Positions 1 through 10,675 of a stretch of DNA of 64,000 nt are shown here, piece by piece; the first letter of the stretch is position 1, and each line of letters begins with the position of its first letter. Below the pieces are notes generated by a model, which was not told where the DNA came from, made no database searches, and was given only the letters and a program-made list of their open reading frames with translations. A program made the position numbers and the translations under genes. The DNA comes from Bacillus inaquosorum KCTC 13429 (GTDB taxonomy: Bacteria > Bacillota > Bacilli > Bacillales > Bacillaceae), in NCBI RefSeq assembly GCF_000332645.1, contig NZ_AMXN01000001.1:620001-684000 (forward strand), in the 5' to 3' direction.

Positions 1-91
1 GTACATCTGCCGGCAATAATGAAATCATTAAAGCCAATACTAAAAATGATGCAATGAACCTTTTAAAGGTCCGCCTCTTTCTTTTTTTCAT
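1..91 (-). CDS. wapA: WapA N-terminus (cell-wall-associated Rhs/YD-repeat toxin), cut by window edge
   Basis: Only the first 30 codons are present; the gene runs off the left edge. The reading begins MKKRKRRTFKRF, followed by a hydrophobic core rich in Leu, Ile and Val and the tail LLPADV. This is a basic signal peptide that matches my memory of B. subtilis WapA. An AAAGGAGAG ribosome-binding site lies just upstream of the ATG. WapA is a very large cell-wall YD-repeat protein whose variable C-terminal tRNase mediates contact-dependent killing of neighbours; its immunity gene would lie outside the window. The neighbour yxxF supports the assignment, since wapA-yxxF-yxiE-bglH is the order I remember from strain 168. 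The toxin type cannot be judged here. Confidence 0.85.
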   Translation of the reverse strand, partial: MKKRKRRTFKRFIASFLVLALMISLLPADV

Positions 92-132
92 TTTCTCTCT
101 CCTTTTGTAATAAAAGTAATATTCAACAAATA

Positions 133-161
133 ATCTTAACGATCATGAAATGTTATTTCAA
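133..161 (-). promoter_or_regulatory. Probable sigma-A promoter of wapA
   Basis: On the minus strand, TTGAAA (156-161) and TAAGAT (133-138) are separated by exactly 17 bases, about 40 bp upstream of the wapA start. Both hexamers are one mismatch from the sigma-A consensus. I found no clear WalR or DegU box in the short leader. Confidence 0.55.
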
Positions 162-223
162 TATTTTTCTAGAAATTTTATCTTATTTTAAGAATTAACC
201 AGAGTAAATTGACCCAAAAACAA

Positions 224-246
224 AAAAAGGCCGCTTAGGCCTTTTT
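224..246. terminator. Bidirectional terminator between yxxF and wapA
   Basis: AAAAAGGCC and GGCCTTTTT form a short hairpin around GCTTA, with A-tract and T-tract flanks on both sides. It lies 15 bp beyond the yxxF stop, so it most likely ends yxxF transcription before the wapA promoter. Confidence 0.7.
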
Positions 247-260
247 ACATTTTTCTATCT

Positions 261-1196
261 TTATTGAATTTGTTCAATATCCTTACCCTCAGCCGCCAGA
301 TCCGCCTTCCCCTGCCTCCTGACAAGTGTCAAAGCCATGCCCGCAAAGATCATCACGATGCCAAGTGTTTGATAGAGGTCAGGGCGGAAGCCTGTGAAGA
401 CGGTATCGAGAACGATCGCGACAGCCGGGTCGAGGAAGACAATGATTGAAATAAACTTCGTTGATAAAAATCGCAAACTGTCAAAAAACAGTAAATACAC
501 GATGCCCGTATGGATGATACCGGTAGATACCACCATAATCCAGTTCCCTTGAGACAGATGGGCAAAAACGCCAAAATGAATAAACGGAATCAGGATAATG
601 ACCCCTAAACCCGTTTGCAAGAAGGTGGTCGTGTAAGGGCTGAGGTTTTGTATGCCTTTCCCTAATAAAGTGGTGAGCGCATAAAACAGTGCGGCGAGAA
701 CGGCCCAAATGATTCCTGATCCCATCAGCTGTGTAAATGAAGTGCTGCCGTTAATCCCGGAAATCAGCGCAGTTCCTAGAAAACAGATGATAATGGAGCT
801 GACGGAGATGACATTTAATTTCTCTCTGTAGATGATGCTCCCCAGGAGAAGAACAAGCACCGGGGCAAGGTGATAAACAGAGATGGCGATCGTAACGGAT
901 GTTTCTTCAAAAGACTTAAATAAGAAGACCCAGTTGAATACAAGAAAGAAACCGCACGCCAATGTTTGCAGCACTTCTCTCTTGCTCCATTTTTCGGTTT
1001 TATACTGCCCGGACACCAGCCAGCAAAAGCTTAAAAATAGCGTCGCGCAAAGGCAGCGGACAAATACCAATTCAAATGACGGCAGATTGGTATGCTCTGA
1101 GAAAAAGCCGATGGAACCGAAAATCACCATGGAGATGACCATTTTGATTACGGCTGTTGATTTTTGTTTTGGTGTGATTGAGAGGTCTTGCTGCAT
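261..1196 (-). CDS. yxxF: YxxF, EamA/DMT-family transporter
   Basis: The product has about 311 residues if it starts at the ATG at 1196, in front of MQQDLSITPKQ. An upstream in-frame start would add 17 poorly hydrophobic residues. Ten hydrophobic segments can be picked out, arranged as two EamA repeats of roughly 140 residues. Examples are the first segment near IKMVISMVIFGSIGFFSE and the later VVSTGIIHTGIVYLLFF. The family exports metabolites or amino acids through the cytoplasmic membrane; no substrate can be assigned here. GGAGGT lies 13 bp before the ATG and nearer to an in-frame TTG one codon upstream, so the exact start is uncertain. It is a single gene with its own terminator. Confidence 0.8.
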   Translation of the reverse strand: MQQDLSITPKQKSTAVIKMVISMVIFGSIGFFSEHTNLPSFELVFVRCLCATLFLSFCWLVSGQYKTEKWSKREVLQTLACGFFLVFNWVFLFKSFEETSVTIAISVYHLAPVLVLLLGSIIYREKLNVISVSSIIICFLGTALISGINGSTSFTQLMGSGIIWAVLAALFYALTTLLGKGIQNLSPYTTTFLQTGLGVIILIPFIHFGVFAHLSQGNWIMVVSTGIIHTGIVYLLFFDSLRFLSTKFISIIVFLDPAVAIVLDTVFTGFRPDLYQTLGIVMIFAGMALTLVRRQGKADLAAEGKDIEQIQ

Positions 1197-1263
1197 CAAA
1201 TGTATTCTACCTCCAGTTATGTATATGGAAAAGCACCCCAACTGCAAGGTACTTTTCCCTTTA

Positions 1264-2008
1264 TTATAGTTTCTTGCCGGCCGTCCAGCCGCCGTCTATG
1301 GCAAAGTTTGAGCCTGTAATAAAGTACGCCTCATCAGAAGCCAAATGCTTCATACAGGAAACGATATCACTCGGCTGCCCCCACGTATGGAGGGCATGAT
1401 TATCTTTGATCAGCTGAACCATTTCATCGTCTTGAAAATACTCTTCCGTCAATTCTGTTTGGATCACGCCGGGTGAAATGCTATTCACCCTGATTCCCAT
1501 TGACCCGAATTCCATAGCGAACTGCTTTGTCAGTCCGATGACCGCATGCTTGGAAGACACATAGGCAGCCCGCACAGGCTCTGCCATCAGCCCGGACACA
1601 GAGACGATATTGATCATACAGCCTCGTTTTCCCAGCTTAGACCACAGCCTTGCCGCGTCCCGGGAAAGAATAAAGGCTGCTGTGAGATTAATGTCTATGA
1701 TCTTTTTGAATGATTTTGCTGATCATTCAAGAGCAGGGGTAATTTCCCTTATCCCTGCTGCATTGATTAAGATATCCGGAATCAATTAGCTATGTTCAAG
1801 CTTTGATATCAAAAATTCTGCCTGCTGAACATCAGACAAGTCTGCTTCTTCCATGTGAAATTCACTGTTTACTATAGATTCTGACAATTATTCGTTTGAA
1901 TATCTACTCCAACGACCCGAAACCGTCCGCTAGAAATTATTTTACCGCCGAAAGCCGATTACCGTTCCGCTATTTGCCCCAGTAATCATTATATTTTTTT
2001 TTCGCCAT
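1264..2008 (-). pseudogene. Degenerate short-chain dehydrogenase/reductase
   Basis: The last 117 codons (1264-1617) are intact and read as the C-terminal half of an SDR: a catalytic Ser in the SVSG segment, the YxxxK pair in AAYVSSKHAVIG, then RVNSISPG and the terminal NFAIDGGW. Upstream the homology continues in pieces. A start with MAKKK lies at about 2006-2008, a glycine-rich MITGANSG cofactor-loop remnant at about 1975-1995, EEADLSDVQQAEFLISKLE near 1800-1860, DILINAAG near 1760-1780 and SFKKIIDINLTAAFILSRD near 1660-1710. At least four frameshifts or stops separate these pieces, so the gene cannot make an enzyme. It is not part of the strain 168 layout I remember between yxxF and yxiE and probably arrived with the accessory DNA around terC. 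Confidence 0.75.
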
Positions 2009-2168
2009 TTTACATTTCTGCTTTTTTTATTTTGATAATTTTACATAATCTTGCATACTATAGTTTGTTCATATAATTTAGCATTACGTTCCATCCTCTA
2101 TTTTCCATATTTTTATCATACAGGAAATTACCAAAAAACTCATTTGCTTTTTAAGGAGAGAGATCATT

Positions 2169-2371
2169 ATGGTTCAAGCTGCAGGTGCACGATGAAATGA
2201 GCAGATGATTTTTTACATCTATATCTGTTCAAAAATGTCCTTCCAGGTGAATTTTTTTGTTAGCAAGAAAAATCAACCCAAGAAATACCAACCTACTCAA
2301 TAGAGTTAACTATAAATGAGAAGGGTAATACTGTTGATATCGAAACTTTTACGGCACACTTTACGTTTTAG
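2169..2371 (+). pseudogene. Broken small ORF upstream of the terC-family gene
   Basis: A good ribosome-binding site (AAGGAGAGAG) precedes an ATG at 2169 that reads only MVQAAGAR before a stop. Another frame then reads ADDFLHLYLFKNVLPGEF, a stop, and EIPTYSIELTINEKG followed by NTVDIETFTAHFTF, ending at the TAG at 2369-2371. The protein-like texture and the strong site suggest a gene broken by at least one frameshift and one stop. I do not recognise the family. It ends 9 bp before the TerC start and may once have been co-transcribed with it. Confidence 0.35.
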
Positions 2372-2380
2372 AAAGGAAAG

Positions 2381-3151
2381 ATGTTGATGGAGTCTATCTG
2401 GCTGGAATATGCCTGGACATTGTTAATCTTAATCGGATTAGAAGGACTGCTATCGGCTGACAATGCCCTTGTATTGGCAGTTATCGCCAAGCATTTACCC
2501 AATGATCAGAAAAAAAAAGCGATAAATTATGGAATCATAATGGCATTTGCCTTCCGGTTTGCGGCGCTTTTTGCCATTTCGTTTATCGCAAATGTCTGGC
2601 AGATTCAGGCGATAGGAGCAGCGTATCTTCTATACCTGGGCTTAAAGCATGTGATTAAGGCCCGTTTCGGGAAAAAAAGTGAGAATATTCATGAGGAGGA
2701 CAAAGAGGAGACTGCCGGGAAAGGTTTCTGGCCCACAGTCGGGAAAATTGCTTTAGCGGACCTCGCTTTTGCCATTGATTCGATTCTGGCTGCGGTTGCT
2801 TTAGCTCTCGGGCTTCCGGATTCACCACTTGATGATTTCGGCGGCATGGATGGAGGACAATTTATTGTTGTTGTCCTAGGTGGGATTGCCGGCCTTATCC
2901 TGATTAAGTTTGCAGCAACTTGGTTTGTAAAGCTTCTTAATCAGCGCCCTGCACTGGAAACAACCGCATATGCCATTGTGGCCTGGGTCGGTGTCAAACT
3001 GGTGGTCATTACCCTTGCCCATGAGGATATTGGAATCCTGGACCATCACTTTCCACACAGCACCACCTGGACGCTAATCTTCTATGGCGTATTAGTGGCC
3101 ATTGCTTTATTAGGCTGGTTTGCGCCGGCCAATAAATCAGCAAAGAAATAA
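2381..3151 (+). CDS. TerC-family integral membrane protein (YceF/YkoY-like)
   Basis: The product has 256 residues, or 254 if the third codon ATG is used; GAAAGGAAAG is the ribosome-binding site and favours an internal start. TerC features are clear: an early acidic motif in LEGLLSADNALVLAV (residues about 20-34), a second acidic membrane motif in LADLAFAIDSILAAVAL (about 128-144), and seven or more hydrophobic helices. The cytosolic loop is charged (HEEDKEETAGKG, about 103-114). TerC proteins act in metal (manganese) efflux and in metal loading of exported enzymes; B. subtilis carries YceF, YkoY and YjbE elsewhere. I do not remember a terC-type gene at this position in strain 168, so this looks like an extra copy. 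No yybP-ykoY manganese riboswitch was recognised in the 230 bp upstream. Confidence 0.8.
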   Translation: MLMESIWLEYAWTLLILIGLEGLLSADNALVLAVIAKHLPNDQKKKAINYGIIMAFAFRFAALFAISFIANVWQIQAIGAAYLLYLGLKHVIKARFGKKSENIHEEDKEETAGKGFWPTVGKIALADLAFAIDSILAAVALALGLPDSPLDDFGGMDGGQFIVVVLGGIAGLILIKFAATWFVKLLNQRPALETTAYAIVAWVGVKLVVITLAHEDIGILDHHFPHSTTWTLIFYGVLVAIALLGWFAPANKSAKK

Positions 3152-3237
3152 AGATATAAAAAGCAACAATGAATAGAAAACTGGAAAGTATATTGGGGCA
3201 TCTAAACATATACTAATATTTGAAACCAAACAAGATA

Positions 3238-3276
3238 GAGGCGTCATCCCTTACTGATCAAGGGGGCGCCTCTTTT
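3238..3276 (+). terminator. Terminator after the terC-family gene
   Basis: GAGGCG (3238-3243) pairs with CGCCTC (3267-3272), with further CCCTT/AAGGG pairing inside, followed by TTTT. It lies 87 bp past the TerC stop. Confidence 0.7.
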
Positions 3277-3429
3277 GGATATTGTTGTTATAATAAAAAC
3301 AAATTTTTAAAAGATTGTGTTTAATGAACAGTTTTCGAAATTGTGGAAAAGCAAACTCTCTTCTAGCTATTTAAATACAGTAAGTCTCGGATGCTGGCCA
3401 TTCGCCATATCAGATATTTGAATTTTTAT

Positions 3430-3876
3430 CTATCGAACAATTAAAACCGGGCAAGTTGATAATTGAGACACTTTATGGCTGACGCTTCCAAGCATCATTT
3501 CTTTCAGGCCGCTGATGCCCCGGCTGCCGACTACGATCAGGCTGACGCCTTTCTCTTTTGCGTGATTTAGTATCTCGTGCGCCGGCTCGCCATTCGCATA
3601 AATGATTTCAGCTTGAACACCGTTCTCGGCTGCATTTTCTTTTGCCTTCTCAAGGATTTTCATGCCTTCTTTTTTAACCTCATCCCTGATTTCATCAATA
3701 AAGTGTTCAGGCACATAGACAATTCCCGTCAGAGAAGAAGTCGTGACGACGGCTTCTCTCCCCACATGAAGGATGCTTAGTTCCGCCTGCTGTTCTTTGG
3801 CCAGATGCACTGCGGCATCAAGCGCTTTTGCACTCATGTCTGATCCGTCAATCGCAACTAACATTTTATTAAACAT
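3430..3876 (-). CDS. yxiE: YxiE, universal stress protein (UspA family)
   Basis: The 148-residue length is typical for a single-domain UspA protein. It begins MFNKMLVAIDGSDMSAKAL, the usual first beta strand and adenine loop, and ends with the nucleotide-binding signature VVGSRGISGLKEMMLGSVS followed by CPVLIVR. The G-2x-G-9x-G(S/T) pattern of ATP-binding Usp proteins is present. It lies 102 bp downstream of bglH on the same strand, as in B. subtilis, and may be reached by bgl read-through. Its physiological role is not evident from sequence. Confidence 0.85.
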   Translation of the reverse strand: MFNKMLVAIDGSDMSAKALDAAVHLAKEQQAELSILHVGREAVVTTSSLTGIVYVPEHFIDEIRDEVKKEGMKILEKAKENAAENGVQAEIIYANGEPAHEILNHAKEKGVSLIVVGSRGISGLKEMMLGSVSHKVSQLSTCPVLIVR

Positions 3877-3978
3877 GCTCTTCCCGCCTTTCGGACTGTG
3901 GGTGGTTCATCTTTCTCTTTTATTGTCCGCCTGCTTCCGGTTATTGTCAATTGAAGTGCATGCGTTTTCAAAAAGATG

Positions 3979-7255
<3,277 letters not shown>

Positions 7256-7340
7256 TTATGGGGGGACTGCTGGATGAAAGGTGGCCGCCTTTCGCCAGCT
7301 TTTTTTGTATCAAATGCCGCATCACCTCCTACATGAGAAT

Positions 7341-7402
7341 AAAAAAAACCTAAATGACACAGATTGCGAGAGTCTCCTCCTGCACCTGCACCATTTAGGT
7401 TT
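7341..7402 (-). terminator. Leader terminator of bglPH
   Basis: On the minus strand, AACCTAAATG and CATTTAGGTT form the stem, followed by a run of T (7341-7348). Its 5' arm overlaps the RAT sequence, so the terminator and the antiterminator are mutually exclusive, as in LicT/SacY-type control. Confidence 0.85.
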
Positions 7403-7426
7403 TGCCTGCTTTCGCAGTAACAATCC
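7397..7426 (-). promoter_or_regulatory. RAT: LicT ribonucleic antiterminator of bglPH
   Basis: The minus strand reads GGATTGTTACTG, then CGAAAGCAGG and CAAAACC. This is the approximately 30-nt BglG-family RAT imperfect hairpin and resembles the known bglP RAT. LicT should bind it when beta-glucosides are present and melt the overlapping terminator. licT itself is outside the window. Confidence 0.85.
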
Positions 7427-7456
7427 TGACGGGTCGTTTTATTTGTTTGTAGGTAT

Positions 7457-7493
7457 ACTTTAGCACTAGATTTATGGGATGTCAACGCTTTCA
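7457..7493 (-). promoter_or_regulatory. bglP promoter with overlapping cre
   Basis: On the minus strand, TTGACA (7480-7485) and TAAAGT (7457-7462) are 17 bp apart. TGAAAGCGTTGACA (7480-7493) fits the CcpA consensus TGWAANCGNTNWCA at every position and covers the -35 box, so CcpA binding would block polymerase directly. Confidence 0.88.
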
Positions 7494-7591
7494 TTTTTGG
7501 TGTTAAACTTGAATATTTTACTATTTAAATAACGTTGTTTCTAATTTATCTAGCTCTACCACAAGAGGTTCTGGATAGCTTTCAACTAGAT

Positions 7592-8035
7592 TGGTTCAAA
7601 ATATGCACGTAAAGCTCCTTTTACAAAAGCTATTAAATCTCCTTCTTTTTCTAAATTCCTTAAACAGATTCTCTTAAAAATTCTATGCTTATCCTGCCAA
7701 CCTTTATCTCCACATTTTCCCCAATCAAATGAGGGTATTCTGAAAAATACTCATCTTCATCAGTAAGAACTATTCCTGCATCAATTGAATCCTCTTGTAA
7801 ACCCCCCTTATATAATATTGATATCCTAAGCCATTTCGTTTTAAATCTTTTATTTCTTCTATATTTTCACGAATAATTAACTCTCCAATCGCAAAAACAA
7901 CCAATACGATATATTTTTTCCAAATTTCAATTTCATAAGGGCAAATAGATGAAAAACCTGTAAATTCAATACCTTCAACTTCGAGGATTGGATCAATTCC
8001 CTTAACAGGGGATTAAATATTATAGAACCTCTTTG
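7592..8035 (-). pseudogene. Frameshifted immunity-like gene (yxxD position)
   Basis: No single frame is open, but the minus strand holds three consecutive protein-like pieces: IDPILEVEGIEFTGFSSIC and KDLKRNGLGYQYYIRG (about 7808-8005), then LQEDSIDAGIVLTDEDEY through RISIEFLRESV (about 7655-7800), then LEKEGDLIAFVKGALRAYFE (about 7595-7650). The first junction is at a run of G (7802-7807 on the minus strand), where one base would restore the frame. At least two more small indels are needed. The acidic, compact character and the position downstream of an LXG toxin suggest a decayed immunity gene; strain 168 has the antitoxin gene yxxD about here. Family not established. Confidence 0.5.
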
Positions 8036-8080
8036 TTTTTTTATTATATTGAATGCAAAATAGAGTATTGTTTAATACAT

Positions 8081-8117
8081 TAAAACCTTGAAAGACGTTT
8101 TGCCAATCAAGGTTTTA
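8081..8117. terminator. Terminator after the yxiD-associated small genes
   Basis: AAAACCTTGA and TCAAGGTTTT form perfect 10-bp arms around a 17-base loop. It lies 8 bp beyond the stop of the last intact gene of the locus (8125) and separates it from the immunity-like relic. Confidence 0.75.
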
Positions 8118-8124
8118 TCATATG

Positions 8125-8376
8125 CTAAGACTCAAAAGCTGTTTTTTCTGGAAATACGCCGCCTTCTCTTACTAAACAAACTGCTAATCTTTGTGCAGCT
8201 CGATCAAAATAAAATGTTGACGGGAGATCTTTATTAGGAATTTCTTCTAACTCTGAAAACTTCCTAGTTATTTTATTTAATTTAATTTTGCCCATAGTAT
8301 TTTCATTAGGCCCGAATTTGTAAACCACACTTTCATCATCTTCATATTCTTTTAGTAATAAAATGTATGTAGCCAT
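8125..8376 (-). CDS. Small hypothetical protein downstream of the LXG toxin
   Basis: The product has 83 residues and begins MATYILLLKEYEDDESVVYKF. It has no signal peptide or membrane helix and is rich in Glu, Asp and Lys with a mixed alpha/beta look. The ribosome-binding site is weak (AAGAAAAACA), and the gene sits 19 bp after the preceding small gene, so it is probably translated from the same transcript. Like its neighbours at this end of the locus it is AT-rich. I recognise no family. By position it may be an accessory or orphan immunity protein, which is an inference from context only. Confidence 0.55.
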   Translation of the reverse strand: MATYILLLKEYEDDESVVYKFGPNENTMGKIKLNKITRKFSELEEIPNKDLPSTFYFDRAAQRLAVCLVREGGVFPEKTAFES

Positions 8377-8395
8377 TGTTTTTCTTAATTAAATT

Positions 8396-8665
8396 TCACA
8401 ATAACTCTTTTAATATTTTTTCCGCTTTATACAATTCCTCAAGTAATGGATTTTCATAGTCATTAAAACTATCCATATAACCCCTAACACCACCAATAAT
8501 GTTAATTTCTCTAATATCTTTATTTTTCTCCAATATATCTAATGCATTTTTATATCTTTTATATAACAGTTGATAAATACCATTATTTATTTCACTATTA
8601 TAATCACTTTCCAGTTTACTTATTACTTTTTCTACTTGTATAGTTAATTTTTCTTTGTTATTCAA
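8396..8665 (-). CDS. Probable immunity protein for the YxiD toxin
   Basis: This 89-residue, almost entirely helical and charged cytosolic protein begins MNNKEKLTIQVEKVISKLES and ends EELYKAEKILKELL. It uses a TTG start (8663-8665) preceded by a strong AAGGAGGATAAAAG site, and it follows yxiD by only 12 bp. In polymorphic-toxin loci the gene directly after the toxin normally neutralises its C-terminal domain, so immunity is the likely role. I do not recognise the family by sequence. Its strong AT richness matches the 3' end of yxiD, as expected if toxin domain and immunity gene were exchanged together. Confidence 0.6.
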   Translation of the reverse strand: MNNKEKLTIQVEKVISKLESDYNSEINNGIYQLLYKRYKNALDILEKNKDIREINIIGGVRGYMDSFNDYENPLLEELYKAEKILKELL

Positions 8666-8677
8666 CTTTTATCCTCC

Positions 8678-10375
8678 TTATCGACTTGGAACTTTTCTTA
8701 TCTCCTTTATCCATTCTGACGGCCAATCTTTTGGCAGGAGTATTTGATCCCCTTCACCTTTTAGTAATGTTCCTGTTTTCGTGTATTGCTTTTCAACTCT
8801 ACCGATATTTAGTATTTGCCCTTTAGGAACTTCTATTACCGCTTCATACTCTCTTGAATTTTTCCAATCAGGAACTAAAGCTGTATTTATTTTTGCATTG
8901 ATTCTATTTCCAGCAGGACTAGTAGTAACAAATGAACCATTAATTCTTGCACTTCCGCCAAAGGTTCTATAAAAATTTATATTCTCTTCTGTAATTACAG
9001 TTCTATAATGACCATCAGTAAACGAATCACTGATCCAATCTTGTAAGTTTTGTTTTTTAATTACCTTAACTTTATGATCGATACTTGTGGAATACTTTCC
9101 AGTATACTTTGAAACTGCCTTTCCAACATCCTCCTTAACTTCCTTCTTCGCAACATGTTTAGCCACATCTGTGACAACACGCTTCCCGCCTCGGACCGCC
9201 AATTTTTTAATAGCGCCCTGAGGACTTACCCACTCAATAAATTCATACTGGGTTCCGGCAAGAAATGAATCAAGTGACTTAGCTCCGCCTACTTTATCCT
9301 CTGGAATGTAAGAAACTTCTTCTAGTCGCTTCTTCCCTCCAGCGTAGAATTCTCTCACGATCTGGCCGTTTTCATATACATAATATTTGCCGCCGACGTA
9401 GTCGATGCTTGCAGTATCGCGGGTTAGCTCGTCAATCACTTCTATCGTATCTATCTTTTTTAATCCTTTATGATTATATAGTTTATCATTTATCACCCGT
9501 ATGTCTCCATAGACTTTCGGGTGGGCTGCTGCTTCTTTCTGTAATAGTGTTACGTTACTGTCATCAGCATGAATCTCACGCTCGATCTTCTGTTGCTTGT
9601 CATCCTTCATCACTGTATCAACGTTGGACTGCTTATGTTTCGCTAGCTTTTTCAGCATCATCTCCATCGGTGAATCATCAGGCTGCTTCATTTGCGAGTT
9701 AATCGCACCAAAGGTTTGGTTGATCTTTTCTTCTTCCTGTGATTTCAAGATGGAGCCGCTTTTATAGCCCGTAATTTCAATTTTCGGCCCTGTGTACATC
9801 GTTTGCAGCTGGTCCATGTACTTTTTCATCGTTTGAAAATCTGATTTTGCGGTTTCTAGTGCTTGGGTTTGCTGGCCGTCAAATTGAAATAGCTTATACA
9901 GGGTGTCTGTAATCAGCCGTTCAGCCTGTTCTGTTTCCATCCGAAAAAAGGAATCATTGACTGTCGGCAGGCTGACGATGTGATCAATGGCTGATGTCTG
10001 GCGATTCACTGCGTCTGTGAGCTGTTCTGTCACTTCTCGTGCATGCTTGACCCCGTGTCTCGCATCGTGTGAGAGAAAAGCCTCCGCAATCATGCCGTGG
10101 GAGTCAGATTCTACAGAGGAAATCGCATGCTGCGTTTGTTTCAGCACTTTTTTGTATTCGTCGATAAACATGCCAAAGAAAAGGAGAAAAGGCTTGTGAC
10201 ATTCCTCGTAAAAGGTCCGGATGGCATCTCCGCCTTTTCCTTTTAACGCATCCTTCATGCCTACCAGGTGCTCAACGCTTTTTTCCAGCTTCTCCAGCTG
10301 CTGTTTCTGCTGGTCCAATTTTTCAATCGTATGCTGAATGCCCTCGTGAAGAGCGTGGACATCTAATGTTTTCAA
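8678..10375 (-). CDS. yxiD: YxiD, LXG-domain polymorphic toxin
   Basis: The product has 565 residues from a TTG start (10373-10375) behind GGAGGACAAGGGA. Residues 1-200 form the LXG domain, an alpha-helical secretion module beginning MKTLDVHALHEGIQHTIEKL with the LKGKGGDAIR turn near residue 43. A charged linker (about 210-290) and a VYGDIRVINDKLYNHKG region precede a C-terminal domain from about residue 420. That end carries FYRTFGGSARI, SFVTTSPAGNR and GEGDQILLPKDW, a pattern I associate with C-terminal toxin domains that may have an ADP-ribosyltransferase-like or nuclease fold. LXG toxins are exported by the type VII (Ess/Yuk) system and kill neighbouring bacteria. The 5' part is balanced in composition and the last approximately 430 bp are AT-rich. 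Toxin activity is inferred. Confidence 0.82.
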   Translation of the reverse strand: MKTLDVHALHEGIQHTIEKLDQQKQQLEKLEKSVEHLVGMKDALKGKGGDAIRTFYEECHKPFLLFFGMFIDEYKKVLKQTQHAISSVESDSHGMIAEAFLSHDARHGVKHAREVTEQLTDAVNRQTSAIDHIVSLPTVNDSFFRMETEQAERLITDTLYKLFQFDGQQTQALETAKSDFQTMKKYMDQLQTMYTGPKIEITGYKSGSILKSQEEEKINQTFGAINSQMKQPDDSPMEMMLKKLAKHKQSNVDTVMKDDKQQKIEREIHADDSNVTLLQKEAAAHPKVYGDIRVINDKLYNHKGLKKIDTIEVIDELTRDTASIDYVGGKYYVYENGQIVREFYAGGKKRLEEVSYIPEDKVGGAKSLDSFLAGTQYEFIEWVSPQGAIKKLAVRGGKRVVTDVAKHVAKKEVKEDVGKAVSKYTGKYSTSIDHKVKVIKKQNLQDWISDSFTDGHYRTVITEENINFYRTFGGSARINGSFVTTSPAGNRINAKINTALVPDWKNSREYEAVIEVPKGQILNIGRVEKQYTKTGTLLKGEGDQILLPKDWPSEWIKEIRKVPSR

Positions 10376-10394
10376 TCCCTTGTCCTCCCGCGCT

Positions 10395-10664
10395 TTATTT
10401 CATGGAAGATGATATGTTTTCGTCTGTTTCCTTCATGGCACTTACTGCACTTTCCGTTTGTGCGATATGCTTGGCCAGAACGGACGCATATGCTTCAGTG
10501 AGCTCTTTGATGTCCTCATTTAATTGCTCGATGGACTTTACAACATTCAAATGGTTTCGTCCTGAGATATGGCCGGGCAAGGAGGACTTGAGTTCCGCTG
10601 AATTCTTAAGCTGAGAGAGCCCTTGCTTCACTGTGCCATAGACCATTTTAATTTCCTGTGCCAT
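10395..10664 (-). CDS. yxiC: YxiC, DUF5344-type LXG-associated helical protein
   Basis: The product has 89 residues and is predicted as a helical hairpin with no signal or membrane segment, beginning MAQEIKMVYGTVKQGLSQLKN. GGTGAGCACAA precedes the ATG. Genes of this size directly upstream of LXG toxins encode WXG100-like partners that bind the LXG domain and target it to the type VII secretion machine. It sits 11 bp after yxiB and 19 bp before yxiD, forming an operon. A bundled LXG-chaperone role is known for the family; it is inferred here from position and size. Confidence 0.78.
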   Translation of the reverse strand: MAQEIKMVYGTVKQGLSQLKNSAELKSSLPGHISGRNHLNVVKSIEQLNEDIKELTEAYASVLAKHIAQTESAVSAMKETDENISSSMK

Positions 10665-10675
10665 TTGTGCTCACC

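Noticed and set aside
2140-2380. Possible yybP-ykoY manganese riboswitch in front of the TerC gene
   Set aside because: None of the conserved motif blocks of that riboswitch were recognised in the sequence.
7500-8120. Remnants of an insertion sequence in the AT-rich patch next to the LXG locus
   Set aside because: No transposase motif or terminal inverted repeat was found; the fragments read as a decayed small acidic protein.
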